Source: Roseiarcus sp963770035
GTDB lineage: Bacteria > Pseudomonadota > Alphaproteobacteria > Rhizobiales > Beijerinckiaceae
Length of the DNA stretch: 64,000 nt
Assembly (NCBI GenBank): GCA_963770035.1
Contig: CAVYON010000001.1
Span: 111,570-175,569, forward strand
Direction of reading: 5' to 3'
Every line of letters begins with the position of its first letter. The first letter of the stretch is position 1. Shown here one piece after another: positions 36,653-45,466 of this stretch. Below the pieces are notes generated by a model. It saw nothing but the letters and a program-made list of their open reading frames with translations, did not search any database and was not told the origin of the DNA. Both the position numbers and the translations under genes were made by a program.

Positions 36653-38116
36653 TCAGCCCTTCCTCTGGCGCCAGACGAGCGCGCCGTCGGCGTCGACGAG
36701 GTCGACTTCGAGCGGCATCTGGCCGAGCGCGTGGGTGGCGCAGGACAGGCAGGGATCGTAAGCGCGGATGGCGATCTCGATGTGGTTCAGCAGGCCCTCG
36801 GTCGGCTCGTGTCCCGAAAGGTCGCGCGACGCGACGGCGCGAATCGCCTCGTTCATCGCCTGGTTGTTGTTGGTGGTCGAGACGATCAGATTGCAGTAGG
36901 TGACGAGGTCGTTGTCGCTCACGCGATAATGATGGAACAGCGTCCCGCGCGGCGCCTCGATCACCCCGATCGCCTCGTTCCGGCGCGAACCCTTGACGGC
37001 CATGAGGTCGGTCCCGACGATATCGGGATCGTCGAGCAGCCCGCGCGCCAGCTCCGCCGCATGCAGCATCTCGATCATCCGCGCCCAGTGGTACATGAGC
37101 GCGCCGTGCAGCGGCTTGCCGCCGCCGGCCTCGACGAATCTCTGGCGCTCCATCTCGGCAAGCGGGGTCGGCATGAAATCGCAGACTTGCACGCGCGCCA
37201 GCGGTCCGACGCGGTACCAGCCCTGGTCCGCGCCGATCGCCTTGAAGTGCGGGAACTTCATATAGGTCCAGTTCTTGACGTCCTCCTGGATCAGGTCCTG
37301 GTAGGTCGTGTAATCGACGTGGTCGAAGATCGGACCGCCGTCGGCGTCGCGCGCGCGAAGGCCGCCGTGGTAGAAGTCAGGCGCGCCCCGGTCGTCGACC
37401 AGCGCCATCATGTTGGCGGGGGACTCGCCAAACGCCTGGTAGAAATCCGGGTTGGTCTCGTGCAGCCGGACGACCAGACCGACCGCTTCCTTGGACCATT
37501 GCACGATCTGATCGGCCTCGCTTCGCAGCGCGTCGCGATCCTCGACCCCGAGCGCCTTGTTGACGCCGCCTGGAATGACGCCGGTGCCATGGATGCGCTT
37601 GCCCGCGACATGCCGGATGACCTCCTGGCCGAACTTGCGGGTCAGAATTCCCTGTTTGGCGAGATCGGGAAAGGCCGCGGCGACACCCACGATATTGCGC
37701 TTGGCGACCTCGCTCTCGAAGCCGAGCAGCAGGTCCGGCGACGCAAGATGAAAGAAATGCAGCGCATGGGATTGGACGATCTGGCCGTAGTGCAGCAGGC
37801 GGCGGAGCTTCTCTGCGGTCGGGGTCAGCGGACCGTAGCCGGCGATGACGTCCATCGCCTTGGTCGCCGCAAGCAGGTGGCTCACCGGGCAGATGCCGCA
37901 CAGCCGCTGCACCGCGATCGGAACCTCCCAATAGGGGCGGCCCTCGATGAAGATCTCGAAGCCGCGGAATTCGACGATGTGCAGTCGGACCTGGTGAACG
38001 CGATTCTCCTGATCGAGGAGGATCGTGACCTTGCCGTGGCCTTCCACTCGGGAGACCGGCTCGATGGCGATCCTCCGCAACCTGTGCGGGGATTCGGCCG
38101 ATTCTAGGTTCAACAT
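36653..38116 (-). CDS. hoxH: NAD-linked [NiFe] hydrogenase large subunit
   Basis: The catalytic subunit with the NiFe(CN)2CO site. The 487-residue protein has the N-terminal L1 motif RLCGICPVSH and the L2 motif DPCLSCATHALG near the C-terminus, i.e. the four nickel/iron cysteines are in place. The tail after the final CATH, ALGQMPLEVDLVDADGALVW and a few more residues, is the peptide removed by HoxW. Sequence segments RIAIEPVSRVEGHGKVTI and SHNPD-type loops agree with the bidirectional (group 3d) class. It lies between hoxY and hoxW, 10 bases after the hoxY stop. Confidence 0.94.
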   Translation of the reverse strand: MLNLESAESPHRLRRIAIEPVSRVEGHGKVTILLDQENRVHQVRLHIVEFRGFEIFIEGRPYWEVPIAVQRLCGICPVSHLLAATKAMDVIAGYGPLTPTAEKLRRLLHYGQIVQSHALHFFHLASPDLLLGFESEVAKRNIVGVAAAFPDLAKQGILTRKFGQEVIRHVAGKRIHGTGVIPGGVNKALGVEDRDALRSEADQIVQWSKEAVGLVVRLHETNPDFYQAFGESPANMMALVDDRGAPDFYHGGLRARDADGGPIFDHVDYTTYQDLIQEDVKNWTYMKFPHFKAIGADQGWYRVGPLARVQVCDFMPTPLAEMERQRFVEAGGGKPLHGALMYHWARMIEMLHAAELARGLLDDPDIVGTDLMAVKGSRRNEAIGVIEAPRGTLFHHYRVSDNDLVTYCNLIVSTTNNNQAMNEAIRAVASRDLSGHEPTEGLLNHIEIAIRAYDPCLSCATHALGQMPLEVDLVDADGALVWRQRKG

Positions 38117-38126
38117 GGCGGGCGCC

Positions 38127-38681
38127 TCAATCGTAATGCAGCAGGCTTTGCTCGAGGCGGGGCATCCGTCCGAGAATCAGGTCGGTGAGAAATTTCCAGA
38201 TCGCGTCGCCCGACGGCGGACAGCCCGGCAGGCTGTAGTCGACGCGGACGATCTCGTTCAGGGGGTAGACCTTGTCGAGCGCAAGCGGCAACTCGGGCGA
38301 GTTGGGCACGCAGGGCTCGCCGGTCACCGGATCGCGATAGACCCGGGTCAGGATGTCGTCGATGTTGAGCCGGTTGCGCAACGCCGGCAGGCCGCCGTTG
38401 ATCGCGCAGGCGCCGACACCGACGAGGATTTTGGCGTTGGCGCGCAATTCGCGTACGACGTGGACATTGTCGGAATTGCACACCCCGCCTTCGACAAGGG
38501 CAATGTCGCAGGGGCCGCAATGCTTGATGTCGGTCAGCGGCGAGCGGTCGAACTCGGCGATCTCCATGAGTTCGAGGATGCGCTCGTCGATATCGAGAAA
38601 CGACATGTGACAGCCAAAGCAGCCCGCGAGCGACGTCGTCGCAAGCCGGACCTTGACCTTTTCCTGAGCTAGGGCGTTCAT
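38127..38681 (-). CDS. hoxY: NAD-linked [NiFe] hydrogenase small subunit
   Basis: A 184-residue small subunit with one proximal [4Fe-4S] cluster: cysteines in SLAGCFGCHMSF, in VGVGACAINGGLPALRN and in DYSLPGCPPSGDAIWK. The short length without a medial/distal cluster domain is typical of HoxY of NAD-reducing hydrogenases. Pairs with HoxH to form the hydrogenase module and passes electrons to HoxFU. Start overlaps the hoxU stop by four bases (ATGA). Confidence 0.93.
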   Translation of the reverse strand: MNALAQEKVKVRLATTSLAGCFGCHMSFLDIDERILELMEIAEFDRSPLTDIKHCGPCDIALVEGGVCNSDNVHVVRELRANAKILVGVGACAINGGLPALRNRLNIDDILTRVYRDPVTGEPCVPNSPELPLALDKVYPLNEIVRVDYSLPGCPPSGDAIWKFLTDLILGRMPRLEQSLLHYD

Positions 38682-39394
38682 CGGGTCTCCGGAAGTTCGC
38701 AGGAGGCGGCCTCGGCGCTGATCGGGTCGCGGTCGAAGGCGCGGTCGCCGATCGCAATTGCGAACCCGACGCGCTTGACGAGGATCGCGCCGACCGGGCA
38801 GACATGCGCCGCGCTGTCGGTGACGGCGAACGCGCTGTCGCCGAGCTTGCCGGTCGGCGAGTTGATGATCAGCTTGGCGTCGAGCCCGCGGCCGGCGACC
38901 GCGAACACTTCCTTGCCGTCGACGTCACGGCTCGCCCGCACGCAAAGTTCGCACAGGATGCAGCGGTTGAAGTCGATCAGGACGTCGGGATGCGTCGCGT
39001 CGACCTCCCGGTGCGGGAAGAGTTCGACGAAATGGGGCGACATCATCTCGTACTCGTAGCCGAGCGCCTGCAGCTGGCAGTTGCCGCTCTTTTCGCAGGC
39101 CGGGCAGAAGTGGTTGCCTTCGATGAACAGCATCTGCACGAGCGAGCGCCGCATGGCGTCGAGTTCGGGCGTGTTGACGTCAACCTCCTGCCCGACTGCC
39201 GCCTTGTGGGTGCAGGCCGTCTGCGTTCGCCCGTTGACCAGGACGGTGCACATTTTGCAACCGCCGTGGCGCTTGAAATCGGGCTGAAAACAGAGGTGGG
39301 GAATGTAGATTCCCGCCGCCTTCGCCGCCTCCAGGATGGTCTGGCCGGGAACGAAAGGAACCGGCATTTCGTCGATCGTGAATTCATTAGCCAT
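38678..39394 (-). CDS. hoxU: NAD-linked hydrogenase diaphorase small subunit
   Basis: A 238-residue homologue of the N-terminal part of complex I NuoG. The N-terminal [2Fe-2S] ligands are seen in HLCFQPDFKRHGGCKMCTV and ACTHKA; the His/Cys-ligated cluster in GNHFCPACEKSGNCQLQALG; a [4Fe-4S] site in FNRCILCELCVRASRD and HVCPVGAI. It relays electrons between HoxY and HoxF. It follows hoxF by 12 bases and overlaps hoxY by four. Confidence 0.93.
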   Translation of the reverse strand: MANEFTIDEMPVPFVPGQTILEAAKAAGIYIPHLCFQPDFKRHGGCKMCTVLVNGRTQTACTHKAAVGQEVDVNTPELDAMRRSLVQMLFIEGNHFCPACEKSGNCQLQALGYEYEMMSPHFVELFPHREVDATHPDVLIDFNRCILCELCVRASRDVDGKEVFAVAGRGLDAKLIINSPTGKLGDSAFAVTDSAAHVCPVGAILVKRVGFAIAIGDRAFDRDPISAEAASCELPETR

Positions 39395-39406
39395 CGGCGT
39401 TCAGCC

Positions 39407-41206
39407 TTACACTTCAAGATGCGCTTCGGCGTCGTCGCGCGCCGAGATTTGTCTGGCTTTCTCCAGGGCGGCCTCGAGATCGACCGCAGGCGCAAAATCG
39501 CGCGCCCTGAGCCGCTTCTCGAACGCCGGGCGGAATTTGTTGAGCGCGTCCCGCACGGCGTTGCCGGCAGTCTCGCCGAGACCGCAGTGGCTCGTGCGCT
39601 TCATGAACTCGACGAGACGCTTGAGATCGTTGACCTCGTAGCTCGACCCCCGTCCCTCGGCGATCTTGTCCATGATGTTGCGCTGAATGGCGGTGCCGAC
39701 CCGACAGGGCGTGCAGAACCCGCAGCTTTCATGGGCGAAGAAATGCGCAAAATTTCGCGCCACATCGAAGATGTCCCGATCAGGTCCGAACACCATGAAC
39801 GCGCCAGCCGTCGAAACGTCCTCGAAGGCGATCCGGCGGCTGAACTCGTCGGGCGTCAAGAGGACGCCGGATGCGCCGCCGATTTGAACCGCCGTCACCG
39901 TCGGCGGCGCTCCACAATCCTGCAGGACGCGCCCGATGGTCACGCCGAACTGGTATTCATAGATGCCCGGACGCTCGCAGTCGCCCGATATGGAAATGAG
40001 CTTGGTCCCGGTCGACGTCTTGGTGCCGCGCTTGGCGAAAGCCGACCCGCCCTCGATGGCGATCTCGGTGCAGTGAGCGAGGGTCTCGACATTGTCGACG
40101 ACCGTCGGCTTGCCGAGATAGCCGACCGACACCATGGAGGGAGGCCGCACGCGGGGTCGTCCCGGCTTGCCTTCGAGCGATTCCACCTGGGCCGTGCCTT
40201 CGCCGCAGATGTAGCCGCCGGCGCCCATGTGGATCTCGATGTCGAAATCGAAGCCGGGCGCCCCTCGAATTGACGTGCCGAGCCGCCCGTTGGCGCGCAT
40301 GGTGTCGATATCGCGCTGCAACTGCTCTTGCAGGTGTTTGTACTCGCCGCGCAAATAGATGAAGCCCTTGGTCGCGCCGACGGGATAGGCGGCGATCGCC
40401 ATGCCCTCGAGCACGCGAACCGAGAAGGAATTCAGGAGGACCCGATCCTTGAAGGTTCCCGGTTCGCCCTCGTCCGCGTTGCATACGATGTAGCGCTGTG
40501 CGCCCGGCGCGTTGCGGGCGCCTTCCAACTTCGTGGCGGTCGGGAAGCCCGCGCCGCCGCGGCCGCGCAGGTTCGACCGTTTCATCTCGTCCATCATGCC
40601 CTGCCGACCACGGGCGATGGCGGCGTCGAGCGCGACGCCGGGTTCAAGCGGCGTCAGCAAGGTCTGGCGACGACGGATATTGTCGTCGACCTGGAAGAAC
40701 ATGGACGGCCATTCCCCGAGCGGCGCGCCAATCTGTATGAGTTCGCAGATCTCGTCGACCCGCCTCGGCGTCAGCCGCGTAACGGCGTGATTGTTGACCA
40801 ACATCGCCGGGCCCTGGTCGCACATCCCGGTGCAGGAGGTCATGTCGACACTCACCGCGCCATCGGCCGAGACCTGTCCGCGCCGCAACTTCAGGCGCTT
40901 GAGCATGTGGTCAAACAGCGCCGCGTTGCCCAGCATCCTGTCGGTGATGTTGTCCGAGAACAGGACGCGATAGCGGCCCCTCGGCCGGTCGTAGAGGAAC
41001 GAATAGAACTGGACGACGCTCTGAACCCTGGTGATCGGGATGGCGAGGCCGGCGGCGATCTCTCGCGCCGTTTCGGGCGCGATCCAGTCGAGTTCTTCTT
41101 GAATCTCCCGAAGAATCTGGACAAGGCGGGTCGGGTCCGCCCGATGACGGACCAGCGCCCGTACGACGACGTCGCTGACTATCGCCTTTTTTTGCTCGCT
41201 CGCCAC
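39407..41206 (-). CDS. hoxF: NAD-linked hydrogenase diaphorase large subunit (NuoE-NuoF fusion)
   Basis: A 599-residue flavoprotein that reduces NAD. Residues ~1-160 are NuoE-like; I see only the second cysteine pair (DMTSCTGMCDQGP), while the first pair region (VLFSDNITDRMLGN) has no cysteine. From ~190 on it is NuoF-like: GRGGAGFPTATKLEGAR and VCNADEGEPGTFKDR for FMN and NAD, YICGEGTAQVESLEGKPG, and the [4Fe-4S] ligands in SCGFCTPCRVG plus a later Cys. It is the first gene of hoxFUYHW; there is no hoxE, matching the Ralstonia-type soluble hydrogenase. Hyp genes are not in this window. A promoter should lie in 41207-41291. Confidence 0.94.
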   Translation of the reverse strand: MASEQKKAIVSDVVVRALVRHRADPTRLVQILREIQEELDWIAPETAREIAAGLAIPITRVQSVVQFYSFLYDRPRGRYRVLFSDNITDRMLGNAALFDHMLKRLKLRRGQVSADGAVSVDMTSCTGMCDQGPAMLVNNHAVTRLTPRRVDEICELIQIGAPLGEWPSMFFQVDDNIRRRQTLLTPLEPGVALDAAIARGRQGMMDEMKRSNLRGRGGAGFPTATKLEGARNAPGAQRYIVCNADEGEPGTFKDRVLLNSFSVRVLEGMAIAAYPVGATKGFIYLRGEYKHLQEQLQRDIDTMRANGRLGTSIRGAPGFDFDIEIHMGAGGYICGEGTAQVESLEGKPGRPRVRPPSMVSVGYLGKPTVVDNVETLAHCTEIAIEGGSAFAKRGTKTSTGTKLISISGDCERPGIYEYQFGVTIGRVLQDCGAPPTVTAVQIGGASGVLLTPDEFSRRIAFEDVSTAGAFMVFGPDRDIFDVARNFAHFFAHESCGFCTPCRVGTAIQRNIMDKIAEGRGSSYEVNDLKRLVEFMKRTSHCGLGETAGNAVRDALNKFRPAFEKRLRARDFAPAVDLEAALEKARQISARDDAEAHLEV

Positions 41207-41291
41207 TCAAAGGCCTCTTCAGTTTTTGCGCTTCATCGAAGCAATGCGACTTTAAGCCGTTTAGCCGAACACCCCGTCGGCTCGCGTGCGC

Positions 41292-42029
41292 CTATTTCAG
41301 GAGCACGTAGATGTCGACCTCGAGATTGGGATCGTCCGCGTCCTTCACGTCGTTTGCGTATTCCTCGATAAACGAATCCTGGGCGTCGATTCCCTTTTCG
41401 TCGAGATAGGCGGTAATCGCATCGTAAGTTGCGTCGATATCCGCGTAGTCGCCGAGATACTGAAACCGCATCGCCTTCCCGCCCGCCGTCGAACCGATTT
41501 TCACGGCGTCCGACAGACTTATTTTGCCGTCCGGCGCAGACTCGATTGGATAGCCGGCGTGGTAGCGAAATCCCGTGTCGTCCGATTCGATGAACACGGC
41601 CTGCGGCCGCCCTGCTGGTTTCAGACCCGCCTTGTCCATCTCGCGCTTCACCAGGCCCAGCGATCCCTGAATAGCCGTGAAGATCTCGTCGCGGTCCGCC
41701 TTGCCTTCGATATAGACGAACGGCCGCGCCACAAGGCTAACCGTTTCGCCTGTCGAACCCTCGACCTTCGGGCTCTCGGACCCGGCCGGCCTTGCGGCGC
41801 CCGGGCCGCCGGCTGGAGGTTGGACCTCCGGCGCGGGCGTCTGGCCGGAGGCGGACGGAGCCTGGACCCCGGAAGCCGGCTCCGGCGGCGGCGCTGCCGG
41901 AGCGGGGGTGGACTGAGACGACGGAGCGGCCGGGGCGAATTCCGCCGCGTAGGCCGAAAGCGACGCTCCGCCGGCGATCAGCATGGCCAAAAGGCCAGCG
42001 GTTGCGAGACGGATCCATCTTCTCGGCAT
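41292..42029 (-). CDS. exported GyrI-like/effector-binding domain protein
   Basis: A 245-residue protein starting with a signal peptide (IRLATAGLLAMLIAGGASLS, cleavage near AYA), then a long Pro/Ala-rich linker (PAPAAPPPEPASGVQAPSAS) and a C-terminal domain of ~150 residues: GSLGLVKREMDKAGLKPAGR, FHAGYPIES-like YHAGYPIESAPD, and MRFQYLGDYADIDATYDAI with YLDEKGIDAQDSFIEEY and VDIYVLLK. The latter is the GyrI/AraC effector-binding fold (SOUL/BacR type), here exported and not linked to a DNA-binding part. Start set at ATG 42029; the open frame runs upstream without signal character. It lies between gcvPB and hoxF; its ligand is unknown. Confidence 0.72.
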   Translation of the reverse strand: MPRRWIRLATAGLLAMLIAGGASLSAYAAEFAPAAPSSQSTPAPAAPPPEPASGVQAPSASGQTPAPEVQPPAGGPGAARPAGSESPKVEGSTGETVSLVARPFVYIEGKADRDEIFTAIQGSLGLVKREMDKAGLKPAGRPQAVFIESDDTGFRYHAGYPIESAPDGKISLSDAVKIGSTAGGKAMRFQYLGDYADIDATYDAITAYLDEKGIDAQDSFIEEYANDVKDADDPNLEVDIYVLLK

Positions 42030-42157
42030 ACCCAACCATCGCTCCGGCCAAAAACGGGCGCTCCGCCAAGGCTGCTCCCTCATAGGGCAGATTCCTCTCA
42101 GGACAAAGACGGCTCTCGCCGCAAGAGGCGCGACAATTTCGCGCTGGCGCCGCATCG

Positions 42158-43702
42158 TCAGGCTGACGACGGCCTCTGCCATCGCAGGACAGGCTGACGC
42201 GCCGCACGCGTCTCATCCAGCCGGCGCCGCGGCGAATGGATCGGGGCTGACGCAAACCGCTCGCGATCGCCGGCCTGCGCGGCGAAAGCGAGGTCTCGCA
42301 GCGTCATGATGAAGCGGTCGAGGCTCGCTTTGAACTCCGACTTTGTCGGCTCGATCAGCATGGCGCCGTGCACGATCAGCGGAAAATACACGGTCATGGG
42401 ATGAAGTCCCTCGTCGATCATCGCCTTGGCGAAATCGAGCGTCGTGACGCCGGTGTCCTGCAGCCAGCGGTCGTCGAACAGCGCCTCATGCATGCAGACC
42501 CGCCCGCCGAATGGGGCGCTCATCACGTCCTGCAGCGATGCGCGGATGTAATTGGCCGAAAGGACAGCGTCTTCCGACGCCTGCCGCAATCCGTCCGCAC
42601 CGTGCGAGAGAATGAAGCTCAGCGCGCGCACGAACATGCCCATCTGACCATGAAATGCGCTCATGCGGCCGAAAGACTGCGTGCCCTCCGCGTGCTCGAC
42701 CAGTCGCAGGCCGCCGGCGTCGCGCAACACGAACGGAACCGGCGCAAAGGCCGCGAGCCGCGACGACAAGGCAACCGGACCCGCGCCTGGCCCTCCGCCG
42801 CCGTGCGGCGTCGAAAAGGTCTTGTGCAGGTTGATGTGCATCGCGTCGACGCCGAGGTCGCCCGGCCGAGTTTTTCCGACAATGGCGTTGAAATTCGCAC
42901 CGTCGCAATAGAAGTACGCTCCAGCCTGCCGTACGGCCTCGGCGATGCCGACGATCTCGCGCTCAAAGAAGCCGCAGGTGTTGGGGTTGGTCAGCATGAT
43001 CGCGGCGACGTCCGGATGAAGCGCCGCCCGGACCGCCGCGGCGCTGACCGTCCCCTCGGCGCCGGCCGGAACCGACCGTACCGCAAAACCGATCAACGCC
43101 GCGGTCGCCGGATTGGTGCCGTGCGCGGAATCGGGCACGAGTACGACACGCCGCGTGGCGGCCTCGCCACGCGCCTCGATCGCCGCCTTGATCGCCATCA
43201 TGCCGCAAAGCTCGCCGTGCGCGCCCGCCTTTGGCGACATCGCGATCGCGCTCATACCCGTCAGCGTCATCAGCGCGTCGGCAAGCGCCTCAATCACCGC
43301 CAGCGCGCCCTGCGCGGTCGACGTCGGCTGCAGCGGATGCACGTCAGCGAATCCCGGCAGCCGCGCCATCTTCTCATTGAGGCGCGGATTGTGCTTCATC
43401 GTGCATGACCCGAGCGGATAGAGGCCCGCGTCGATCGAATAATTGTCACGCGACAGGCGAACGTAGTGGCGCAAAGCCTCCGGCTCACTCAAACCGGGCA
43501 GTTCGGGCGCGCCTGCCCGTGCGAGCGATCCCAGGCGCGAGGCGACGAGCGCTGGCTCTTCCAGATCGACGCCGGTCGCGTCAAACCGGCCCGTTTCGAA
43601 GATCAGCGGCTCCTCCATGTCGAGCGCGCGATTGCCAGTGAACGTCGGGCGCCCAGCTGCTTCAGCGGTTTTTGGGCGAGTTGGACGGCCTTGGCTATTC
43701 AT
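42158..43702 (-). CDS. gcvPB: glycine dehydrogenase (decarboxylating) subunit 2
   Basis: The PLP-binding half of the split P-protein of the glycine cleavage system, which decarboxylates glycine and passes the aminomethyl group to lipoyl-GcvH. The 514-residue protein has SIDAGLYPLGSCTMKHNPRL near the start, the PLP lysine in HINLHKTFSTPHGGGGPG, and VPDSAHGTNPATAAL. The extreme C-terminus is extended by a basic stretch (RRRLDETRAARQPVLRWQRP) not typical of the family. ATG 43702 chosen; an ATG at 43738 overlapping gcvPA is also possible. Last gene of the gcv operon. Confidence 0.95.
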   Translation of the reverse strand: MNSQGRPTRPKTAEAAGRPTFTGNRALDMEEPLIFETGRFDATGVDLEEPALVASRLGSLARAGAPELPGLSEPEALRHYVRLSRDNYSIDAGLYPLGSCTMKHNPRLNEKMARLPGFADVHPLQPTSTAQGALAVIEALADALMTLTGMSAIAMSPKAGAHGELCGMMAIKAAIEARGEAATRRVVLVPDSAHGTNPATAALIGFAVRSVPAGAEGTVSAAAVRAALHPDVAAIMLTNPNTCGFFEREIVGIAEAVRQAGAYFYCDGANFNAIVGKTRPGDLGVDAMHINLHKTFSTPHGGGGPGAGPVALSSRLAAFAPVPFVLRDAGGLRLVEHAEGTQSFGRMSAFHGQMGMFVRALSFILSHGADGLRQASEDAVLSANYIRASLQDVMSAPFGGRVCMHEALFDDRWLQDTGVTTLDFAKAMIDEGLHPMTVYFPLIVHGAMLIEPTKSEFKASLDRFIMTLRDLAFAAQAGDRERFASAPIHSPRRRLDETRAARQPVLRWQRPSSA

Positions 43703-43725
43703 CGAGCGTCGATCCTTGGAGGAGG

Positions 43726-45069
43726 CTATCGCAGGCATTCGGCCAGGGCTCTAGCGTAGGCTGCGCGGTCGTCGTCGCTGTTGACCTCGGTGCTGGCGAC
43801 GACGATGCAGTCGTCGAGGCCTCCCCGCCGCAGAAGCCGCGAGACCGGCAGGCCGCCGATCACGCCGCGCTCGGCGAGCGCCTCGATCACATCCGCTGCG
43901 GGCCGGGGCGTCCGCATCGTGAATTCATTGAAGAAATGCGCGTTGAGGATGTCGACGCCGGGTACGGCGGACAGGCGATCGGCCAGTTGAACGGCGTTGG
44001 CGTGATTGAGGGCCGCGAGCCTGCGCAGGCCAACGCCGCCAAGCAGGGCGAGATGAATGGAAAAGGCGAGCGCGCAGAGACCCGAATTTGTGCAGATGTT
44101 GCTTGTCGCCTTCTCCCGTCGGATATGTTGCTCGCGGGTTGACAGCGTCAGCACGAAGCTCCGTCGGCCGTCGGCGTCGACCGTCTCCCCGGCGAGACGC
44201 CCGGGCATCTGGCGCACGAACTTGAGCCGGCTGGCGAACAGTCCGACATACGGTCCGCCAAACGACAGGGCGGTCCCGATTCCCTGCCCTTCGCCGACCG
44301 CGATGTCGGCGTCCATTTCACCGGGCGAGCGCAGGACGCCGAGCGACACCGGGTCGGTGAAGACGGCGATCAGCAGCGCGCCTCGAGCGTGGGCTGCGGT
44401 CGCAATCGCGCGGAGATCGCGCGGGTTGCCAAAAAAATCCGGGCTCTGAACGATGACGCAACCCGTCTCGTCGTCGATCGCCGAAGCGACGTTCTCACGC
44501 GCAAGGGGATCCGGTGGCAGCCGCACGATCGTGTCGCCGGCAAGATGCGCGAGCGTCGCCGTAACGTCGGCGTATTGCGGATGCAGGCCGCCCGACAAAA
44601 CCGCCTTTCCCCGCTTCGTCAGCCGTTGCGCCATCAGCATCGCCTCGGCGCAGGCGGTCGAACCGTCGTACATGGACGCGTTGGCGACCTCCATGCCGGT
44701 CAGCGTCGCGACCTGGGTCTGAAATTCAAACAGCACCTTCAGCGTGCCTTGGGCGATCTCGGGCTGATAGGGCGTGTAGCTGGTCAGAAACTCCGAGCGC
44801 TGGATCAGATGGTCGACGCTCGCGGGAATATGCCGCTTGTAGGCGCCCGCGCCGAGGAAGAACGGCGTCGAACCCGCCGCGAGGCTGCGGGCTGACATGG
44901 CGGACATCGTCCGTTCGACCGCCATCTCGCTCTTGGCCAGCGGCAGATCGAGCAGGCCCTCGATCCGCTTGTCGGCGGGAATGTCGGCGAACAGCGCGGC
45001 GACATCGGGGACGCCGATCCGAGCCAGCATCGCCGCGCGTTCGGCGGCGTCGAGCGGCAGATAGCGCAT
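43726..45069 (-). CDS. gcvPA: glycine dehydrogenase (decarboxylating) subunit 1
   Basis: The second half of the split P-protein, 447 residues, structural partner of subunit 2. Family segments: RYLPLDAAERAAMLARIGV, FLGAGAYKRHIPASVDHLI, TSYTPYQPEIAQGTLKVLFE and MYDGSTACAEAMLMAQRL. Start at ATG 45069, three bases after the gcvH stop; a TTG one codon earlier (45072) also opens the frame. The two-subunit form of GcvP is widespread in some alphaproteobacteria and Gram-positive bacteria. Confidence 0.95.
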   Translation of the reverse strand: MRYLPLDAAERAAMLARIGVPDVAALFADIPADKRIEGLLDLPLAKSEMAVERTMSAMSARSLAAGSTPFFLGAGAYKRHIPASVDHLIQRSEFLTSYTPYQPEIAQGTLKVLFEFQTQVATLTGMEVANASMYDGSTACAEAMLMAQRLTKRGKAVLSGGLHPQYADVTATLAHLAGDTIVRLPPDPLARENVASAIDDETGCVIVQSPDFFGNPRDLRAIATAAHARGALLIAVFTDPVSLGVLRSPGEMDADIAVGEGQGIGTALSFGGPYVGLFASRLKFVRQMPGRLAGETVDADGRRSFVLTLSTREQHIRREKATSNICTNSGLCALAFSIHLALLGGVGLRRLAALNHANAVQLADRLSAVPGVDILNAHFFNEFTMRTPRPAADVIEALAERGVIGGLPVSRLLRRGGLDDCIVVASTEVNSDDDRAAYARALAECLR

Positions 45070-45072
45070 CAA

Positions 45073-45450
45073 TCAATCCTGCGTCGCGAGGAAGGCGGCG
45101 TAGCCGGCCTCGTCCATCAGGGATTTAATCTCGCCCGGATCGGCGACCCGGATCCGAAACAGCCAGCCGCGCCCGAGCGGATCCTCATTGATCAGGCCGG
45201 GCGACTTCTCGACCTCGGAGTTGACGGCGATGACCTCGCCGGCAATGGGCGCAAAAACGTCGCTCGCGGCCTTGACGCTCTCCACGACAGCGGCCGGGTC
45301 GCCCGCCTTCAGCTTCGATCCCAGGGGAGGAACCTCGGCGAACACCACGTCGCCAAGCTGCTGCTGCGCATGGTCGCTGATGCCCACGACGCCCTCGGCG
45401 CCGTCGATCCGGATGTATTCGTGATCCTTGGTGTAGCGGATCTCAGCCAT
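45073..45450 (-). CDS. gcvH: glycine cleavage system H protein
   Basis: Carrier protein that shuttles the aminomethyl intermediate on its lipoyl arm. The 125-residue product has the usual length; the lipoylated Lys is in ESVKAASDVFAP, and the fold follows HEYIRIDGAEGVVGISDHAQ to GWLFRIRVADPGEIKSLMD. Second gene of the gcv operon, 16 bases after gcvT. Confidence 0.96.
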   Translation of the reverse strand: MAEIRYTKDHEYIRIDGAEGVVGISDHAQQQLGDVVFAEVPPLGSKLKAGDPAAVVESVKAASDVFAPIAGEVIAVNSEVEKSPGLINEDPLGRGWLFRIRVADPGEIKSLMDEAGYAAFLATQD

Positions 45451-45466
45451 GAAGAGGTCCTTTACT

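Noticed and set aside
36347..38107. 586-codon plus-strand frame over hoxW-hoxH
   Set aside because: Antisense of two clearly identified hydrogenase genes.
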